Assembly: GCA_943788725.1 (NCBI GenBank)
Contig: CALSRJ010000005.1
Coordinates: 124,001-188,000, forward strand
Reading direction: 5' to 3'
DNA: 64,000 nt
DNA from: an uncultured Flavobacteriales bacterium
GTDB taxonomy: Bacteria > Bacteroidota > Bacteroidia > Flavobacteriales_G > Salibacteraceae
A program made the translations under genes and the position numbers. Each line of letters starts with the position of its first letter. Position 1 is the stretch's first letter. This document shows, piece by piece, positions 59,888 through 64,000 of this stretch. The notes under the pieces were generated by a model. The model was not told the DNA's origin. It saw only the letters and a program-made list of their open reading frames with translations, and made no database searches.

Positions 59888-60860
59888 ATTTCCTTTTCGC
59901 CATCTGCGCAAACTCCTTGGCGAAGTACGTAAGGATTACATCTGCTCCCGCTCGTTTGATGCTGAGCAGCATTTCGGGCATGGCACGATCGTAATCGACC
60001 CAGCCGTTTTGCGCTGCTGCCTTGAGCATGGCATACTCGCCGCTCACATTGTAGGCAGCAATGGGAATAGGGAAATTCTCTTTCAGCAGGTGAATGACAT
60101 CCAAGTAGCACAAGGCAGGCTTGACCATCAAGTAATCCGCTCCCTCTGCATAATCCAATTCCGCCTCGATGAGCGCTTCGCTTTTATTGGCGGGATCCAT
60201 CTGGTAGGTTTTTTTGTCGCCAAACTTAGGGGCTGAATCCAATGCATCGCGAAAGGGGCCGTAGAAGGCACTAGCGTATTTGGCTGTGTACGACATGATG
60301 CTCACATCGGTAAACCCAGCGAGGTCGAGTTCGTCGCGGATGTAGGCTACGCGACCGTCCATCATATCAGAAGGCCCGATGATGTCTGCCCCTGCATTCG
60401 CTTGGGCTACACTCATTCTTCCAAGGACTTCGAGGGTTTCGTCGTTCAGGATCTTACCGTCCTTGACGACGCCATCGTGGCCGTCGCTACTGTAGGGGTC
60501 CATGGCAACATCGGTCATGATCACGGCCTCTGGAAAGCGTTGCTTTACTTCTCGGATGTATTTCAGGTAGAAGTTCTTGTCTGAGTAACTGTAAGTACCC
60601 ATGGCGTCTTTGAGCGTCTCGTCGACAGCTGGGAAGAGATCGAAACACTTGACCCCTAAATCCATGCACTCCTCCACCTCCTTGAGTAAGTGATCCAACG
60701 AAAGGCGGAATTGCCCAGGGAGCGACTTCACCTCTGACTTCACGTTTTGACCGTCCACCACAAATAATGGATAGATCAGATTGTCAACGCTGATATTCGT
60801 TTCGCGAACTTGGCTACGAATGACTTCGTTCTTGCGATTTCTTCTAGGTCTGTGAAGCAT
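59886..60860 (-). CDS. hemB: Porphobilinogen synthase (delta-aminolevulinate dehydratase)
   Basis: 324 residues from ATG 60860 (MLHRPRRNRK); an ATG at 60884 is in frame but less likely. The two Schiff-base lysines are visible in SYTAKYASAFYGPFRDA and DYLMVKPALCYLD. The metal-site region reads DVAMDPYSSDGHDG, aspartate-rich instead of cysteine-rich, so this is the Mg-type, not the zinc-type enzyme. It condenses two 5-aminolevulinates to porphobilinogen in heme synthesis. Divergent from lgt. Confidence 0.95.
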   Translation of the reverse strand: MLHRPRRNRKNEVIRSQVRETNISVDNLIYPLFVVDGQNVKSEVKSLPGQFRLSLDHLLKEVEECMDLGVKCFDLFPAVDETLKDAMGTYSYSDKNFYLKYIREVKQRFPEAVIMTDVAMDPYSSDGHDGVVKDGKILNDETLEVLGRMSVAQANAGADIIGPSDMMDGRVAYIRDELDLAGFTDVSIMSYTAKYASAFYGPFRDALDSAPKFGDKKTYQMDPANKSEALIEAELDYAEGADYLMVKPALCYLDVIHLLKENFPIPIAAYNVSGEYAMLKAAAQNGWVDYDRAMPEMLLSIKRAGADVILTYFAKEFAQMAKRK

Positions 60861-60871
60861 GGTGCGAATTC

Positions 60872-60879
60872 TATATTTG
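60872..60879 (+). promoter_or_regulatory. -7 promoter box of lgt
   Basis: TATATTTG, a full TAnnTTTG match, 26 bp before the lgt start at 60906. Confidence 0.6.
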
Positions 60880-60905
60880 CGCACGAAGTTAAGATTTGAC
60901 GCAGC

Positions 60906-61730
60906 ATGATGAACCTGTTATACATCACTTGGGAGGTCGATCCCGTGGTCTTTGAGATTGGACCCGTTGCCATTCGATGGTACGGACTTTTGTTTGCTGG
61001 CGCCTTTCTTACCGGCTATTACATCATGCAGAACATCCTGAAAAGGGAGCAATTGCCTCAAGATTGGATGGACAGTCTTTTGCTTCACATGATGGTGGGT
61101 ACGGTGTTGGGTGCTCGACTGGGCCATGTCTTCTTTTATCAATGGGATTATTATGCTCAGCACCTGATTGAGATCCTGCAGATATGGAAGGGGGGACTTG
61201 CGAGTCATGGTGCCACGATTGGCATCATTGTCTCTCTATGGATTTGGAGTAAAAAAATATCGAAGAAGCCGCTCATGTGGGTCCTGGACAGGATCGTCAT
61301 TACCATTGCCTTGGCTGCGGTGTTTATCCGGTTTGGGAATTTGATGAATCACGAAATCGTCGGGGCACCTTGGGATGGTCCGTGGGCCTTCCTATTCACC
61401 AAGGCAGGTTATCAGGTATTAGAACCTAGGCATCCTGCTCAGATTTACGAGGCACTTTCTTATTTACTGCTGTTTTGCGTATTGGCCTTTATGTATTTCA
61501 AGGCAAAGGCCGGACAGAAGCCCGGAATGCTCTTTGGGACCTTTTTGATAGGGCTTTTTACGGCACGTTTCTTCATCGAGTTTTTCAAGGAGGTACAGGT
61601 CGCCTTCGAGCAAGATATGACGCTGAACATGGGTCAGGTTCTGAGCCTTCCGTTGATTGGTGTTGGGGTCTTTTTCTTGGCGCGTTCACTTGCACTACGA
61701 GACGAGGCCGGCACCGAGCGAACTCAGTAG
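60906..61730 (+). CDS. lgt: Prolipoprotein diacylglyceryl transferase
   Basis: 274 residues with seven membrane helices. Lgt signatures are present: IRWYGLLFAGAFLTGYYIM, GARLGHVFFYQWDYY, GGLASHGATIGIIVSLW, RFGNLMNHEIVG and HPAQIYEALSYLL. Start is ATGATG at 60906/60909. The enzyme adds diacylglycerol to the lipobox cysteine of prolipoproteins, of which this window encodes many. Confidence 0.95.
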   Translation: MMNLLYITWEVDPVVFEIGPVAIRWYGLLFAGAFLTGYYIMQNILKREQLPQDWMDSLLLHMMVGTVLGARLGHVFFYQWDYYAQHLIEILQIWKGGLASHGATIGIIVSLWIWSKKISKKPLMWVLDRIVITIALAAVFIRFGNLMNHEIVGAPWDGPWAFLFTKAGYQVLEPRHPAQIYEALSYLLLFCVLAFMYFKAKAGQKPGMLFGTFLIGLFTARFFIEFFKEVQVAFEQDMTLNMGQVLSLPLIGVGVFFLARSLALRDEAGTERTQ

Positions 61731-61767
61731 CCGGCCTCTAGCCAAACAAAAAACCAAGAATTCAGAT

Positions 61768-62136
61768 TCAGCCGAGCGAAAAGTCTTTTGCGGTCTCGTT
61801 TTGTTCGCTTAACGTCCAATCGTCCGTAGTAGTAGTTTGTAACCAAAGGCTTCCACTCAGCCTGAACACTTGAACGTTCAGCCCATAGACATCATGAAAA
61901 GCTTGCTCTAGTGTACTGACCTTTTGGTTTCCGTGAATGCTCAGTTTTCCAGCGGTGTGCTTTGTTCGAGCTTCGCCGATGGTGCGTTCTACATTTACAC
62001 GGTGTGATTCGGGAGTACCCTCGCCAGTAGTGTGCTCTTCTTCATAGAACTCGATTTTCAAAAAAGGAAAATGTGAAGAGAATTCCTTTTGGACGTCTTC
62101 TATGGTTGTGCTGTCTGTGATGGCAATGTCCGTCAT
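61768..62136 (-). CDS. Conserved hypothetical protein
   Basis: 122 residues, no signal peptide or membrane segment. The N-terminal third looks like an alpha/beta module (DVQKEFSSHFPFLKIEFYEE) and the C-terminal part is beta-rich (VQVFRLSGSLWLQTTTTDDW) ending NETAKDFSLG. I have the impression of a small cytoplasmic protein recurrent in Bacteroidota but know no function. It lies 30 bp after the next small gene on the same strand. Confidence 0.7.
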   Translation of the reverse strand: MTDIAITDSTTIEDVQKEFSSHFPFLKIEFYEEEHTTGEGTPESHRVNVERTIGEARTKHTAGKLSIHGNQKVSTLEQAFHDVYGLNVQVFRLSGSLWLQTTTTDDWTLSEQNETAKDFSLG

Positions 62137-62166
62137 GGTTTCTCGTGATATTGGCCTGATGTCTCG

Positions 62167-62580
62167 TCACATCCACTTCACCAAGAAGCGGAGGTAATCT
62201 CGTTTAAAATCCTCGACGATTGCCCTATTGGTATCGATCCTTGCTCGTAGTGGTCCATGATCCTCAAACAGGACCCTATCAACCGCTACGGGGTTCTCCT
62301 CGGCGTACTTGGCTAGAAAGTGTTCGTGCTCGTTTACGTCGTGGATGAGTTGATCCATGGCATTGCCTTGGATGTACAGCTGGTTTTGGAATTTCTCGAG
62401 TTCTTTCATCACCTCAATGGCCGTGTAGCGCGCTGCAACCTCTTCCAAGCGGTGCCTGAAGAACTCTAGCTCCTCCTTGAAAAATTGCATTTCCCTCACC
62501 CATTGTTGGTGCTCAAAATGGAGATCGTCAATGTGCATCCGAGTCGCGCGCTCTTCCTTGGTCAGCTGTTCGTTTTTCAT
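62167..62580 (-). CDS. Conserved hypothetical helical protein
   Basis: 137 residues from ATG 62580 (MKNEQLTKEERATRMHIDDL); the frame extends to 62628 without a better start. It is almost wholly helical, with heptad-like Leu/Glu/His (MQFFKEELEFFRHRLEEVAA, HDVNEHEHFLAKYAEENPV), and rich in histidine. No signal peptide. A four-helix bundle is likely. Function unknown. It is upstream of the 122-residue unknown on the same strand. Confidence 0.65.
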   Translation of the reverse strand: MKNEQLTKEERATRMHIDDLHFEHQQWVREMQFFKEELEFFRHRLEEVAARYTAIEVMKELEKFQNQLYIQGNAMDQLIHDVNEHEHFLAKYAEENPVAVDRVLFEDHGPLRARIDTNRAIVEDFKRDYLRFLVKWM

Positions 62581-62696
62581 TACACAAAGGAGGCCATATC
62601 CAAAAGCGTAAAACATGACCTCCCTCACGCCTGAATTTGATTTGACTCACAGCGAATTATCTGGAGTCTAGCCTCCTTCAACAGATTGGTATGCGT

Positions 62697-62704
62697 TACC
62701 TTCG
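62697..62704 (+). promoter_or_regulatory. -7 promoter box of aspS
   Basis: TACCTTCG, close to TAnnTTTG, 19 bp before the ATG at 62724. Because it overlaps the longer frame from ATG 62691, it favours 62724 as the start. Confidence 0.45.
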
Positions 62705-62723
62705 CGCCCTCAAATCAGGAGTT

Positions 62724-64000
62724 ATGTTCAGAACGCATACGAACGGGGAATTACGCCTCGAACATGTGGGTATATCAGTGACCCTCGCCGGGTGGGTACA
62801 ACGAGCGCGCAACATGGGAGGCATGACCTTCATAGACCTACGCGATCGATATGGGATCACCCAATTGGGATTTAACATTGAGAAGAACCAAGACCTATGT
62901 GAGCAAGCACGAAAGCTAGGGCGGGAATTTGTCATTCAGATTGAAGGGAAGGTCATTGAGCGTGAAAGCAAGAACAAGCAACTGCCTACTGGAGAGATCG
63001 AGATCGAAGTAAAGTCTCTGACCGTTCTCAATGGGTCTGAAGTGCCACCCTTTACGATTGAAGACGAGACCGACGGCGGCGAAGAGATTCGCATGAAGTA
63101 CAGGTACCTCGACTTGCGCAGAACACCCCTGAGAAAGAATTTGGAGTTGCGTCACCAGCTTGCCATTGAAACGAGAAAGTTTTTGGACGGACTGCAATTC
63201 ATGGAGATCGAGACTCCCTACTTAATCAAGTCTACACCCGAAGGAGCACGTGATTTCGTAGTGCCTTCTCGGATGAATGAAGGACAGTTTTACGCCTTGC
63301 CGCAATCGCCACAGACGTTTAAGCAATTGCTTATGATCAGTGGATATGACCGCTATTTCCAGGTAGTGCGCTGCTTCCGCGATGAAGACTTGAGGGCTGA
63401 CCGTCAACCGGAGTTTACCCAGATCGACTGCGAAATGGCGTTTGTAGAGCAAGAAGATATTTTGAACACGTTCGAGGGACTTGTACGGCATTTGTTTTTG
63501 GCGGTAAAAGGAATCGAGCTCCCTGCCTTCCAGCGCATGACCTATGCAGAAGCCATGAAGCGCTATGGCTCTGACAAACCTGACCTGCGTTTTGGAATGG
63601 AGTTCGTGGAGATGAATGATGTCTGTCAGAACCAAGGATTTCAGGTCTTTGACGACGCGGAATTGGTGGTTGGCATTTGCGCCGAAGGGGCGGGTGAGTT
63701 TACGCGCAAGCAACTCGACGGCTTAACCGATTTTGTAAAAAGACCTCAAGTAGGAGCCAAAGGATTGATCTATTGCAAGGTCAATGAAGACGGTAGTTTC
63801 AAGAGCTCCGTTGACAAATTCTTTGACCATGAAAAATTGGCTGCGTGGGCATCTAAAGCAGGGGCAAAAGCGGGCGACTTGCTCCTACTCCTCGCCGGAA
63901 ATGCGCATACCACGCGCAAGCAAATGAATGAGCTTCGCTTGCATATGGGTGAATTGCTCGGCCTTCGCACCAAGGATGTTTATGCCCCGATGTGGGTGGT
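62724..64000 (+). CDS. aspS: Aspartyl-tRNA synthetase (3' partial)
   Basis: 425 codons to the window edge. The OB-fold anticodon domain ([20 protein letters not shown]) is followed by the class II core: [57 protein letters not shown], and motif 2 in [20 protein letters not shown], then the bacterial GAD insertion ([19 protein letters not shown] onward). Motif 3 lies beyond the window. It charges tRNA-Asp. Start 62724 ([10 protein letters not shown]) is chosen over 62691 because of the promoter box. Confidence 0.95.
   Translation, partial: MFRTHTNGELRLEHVGISVTLAGWVQRARNMGGMTFIDLRDRYGITQLGFNIEKNQDLCEQARKLGREFVIQIEGKVIERESKNKQLPTGEIEIEVKSLTVLNGSEVPPFTIEDETDGGEEIRMKYRYLDLRRTPLRKNLELRHQLAIETRKFLDGLQFMEIETPYLIKSTPEGARDFVVPSRMNEGQFYALPQSPQTFKQLLMISGYDRYFQVVRCFRDEDLRADRQPEFTQIDCEMAFVEQEDILNTFEGLVRHLFLAVKGIELPAFQRMTYAEAMKRYGSDKPDLRFGMEFVEMNDVCQNQGFQVFDDAELVVGICAEGAGEFTRKQLDGLTDFVKRPQVGAKGLIYCKVNEDGSFKSSVDKFFDHEKLAAWASKAGAKAGDLLLLLAGNAHTTRKQMNELRLHMGELLGLRTKDVYAPMWV

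Noticed and set aside
1-64000. CRISPR arrays, rRNA operons, intact insertion sequences or prophage
   Set aside because: None seen: no regularly spaced repeats, no rRNA sequence, and no complete transposase or phage structural gene.

Overview
The window reads as chromosome from a member of the Bacteroidota, most likely a marine-type Flavobacteriales (Cryomorphaceae/Schleiferiaceae-like). The grounds are type IX secretion (T9SS) C-terminal sorting domains on five predicted proteins, the gliding genes gldB-gldC, a TAnnTTTG-type -7 promoter box before many genes, SusC/FecA-style TonB receptors, the ExbB/ExbD/ExbD cluster, a fused DAHP synthase-chorismate mutase, a short primary sigma factor without region 1.1, and HU-CCDC81/SPOR and DUF4476 proteins. 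The genus cannot be fixed from the sequence alone.

Layout. 1-1361: end of a TMTC-like membrane TPR protein and tRNA-Ser(GGA). 1362-2117: an AT-rich foreign-looking patch with broken ORFs. 2107-3668 (minus strand): the front of a nitrous-oxide-reductase operon (fasciclin lipoprotein, cytochrome c, nosZ) in which nosZ is cut after about 150 codons; an FNR/DNR-like TGAT-N4-ATCA box lies upstream. 3957-7797: a rhodanese, then an MbnP-like copper protein with two di-heme peroxidases of the MauG/MbnH type. 8110-14020: core genes (exbB/D energy cluster, a CPBP protease, dusB, a LolC/E-like permease, rbfA). 14134-17911: an SprB-repeat adhesin, a CcoI/FixI-type copper ATPase cut off directly after its DKTGTLT motif, a tyrosine-recombinase C-terminus joined to it, and an orphan TonB C-terminal domain.

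17984-34860: VOC and CPBP proteins, an unknown secreted protein, an amidase fragment, two Usp proteins, T9SS and lipoprotein genes, the 2-oxoacid:ferredoxin oxidoreductase korAB, nadE, a beta-barrel protein, gldBC and a PKD lipoprotein. 34978-40868: a tightly overlapping iron-type operon (DUF4856, imelysin-like, HTTM, FecA-like receptor) behind a promoter with a palindrome at the expected start site. 40939-49656: DAHP synthase/chorismate mutase, a LysM protein, recJ, an ECF sigma factor paired with a transmembrane protein ending in a predicted outer-membrane barrel, Fe-S assembly genes (NifU-C, Mrp), a thioesterase and hemJ. 49663-55033: an autoregulated-looking marR, the primary sigma factor, a SPOR protein, kdsB, dprA and a DUF4476 protein. 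55211-64000: a TonB receptor paired with a T9SS-exported alpha/beta-hydrolase, hemB, lgt, two small conserved unknowns, and aspS running off the end.

The observations most worth following are: (1) the two broken copper-related respiratory genes (nosZ, ccoI) at the two edges of a 15-kb block, each joined to AT-rich DNA, one of them to integrase sequence; (2) the ECF sigma factor with a putative envelope-spanning anti-sigma/beta-barrel fusion; (3) the DUF4856-imelysin-HTTM-FecA operon; (4) the T9SS-exported MbnP with two di-heme enzymes. A chimeric assembly is a live alternative for (1).
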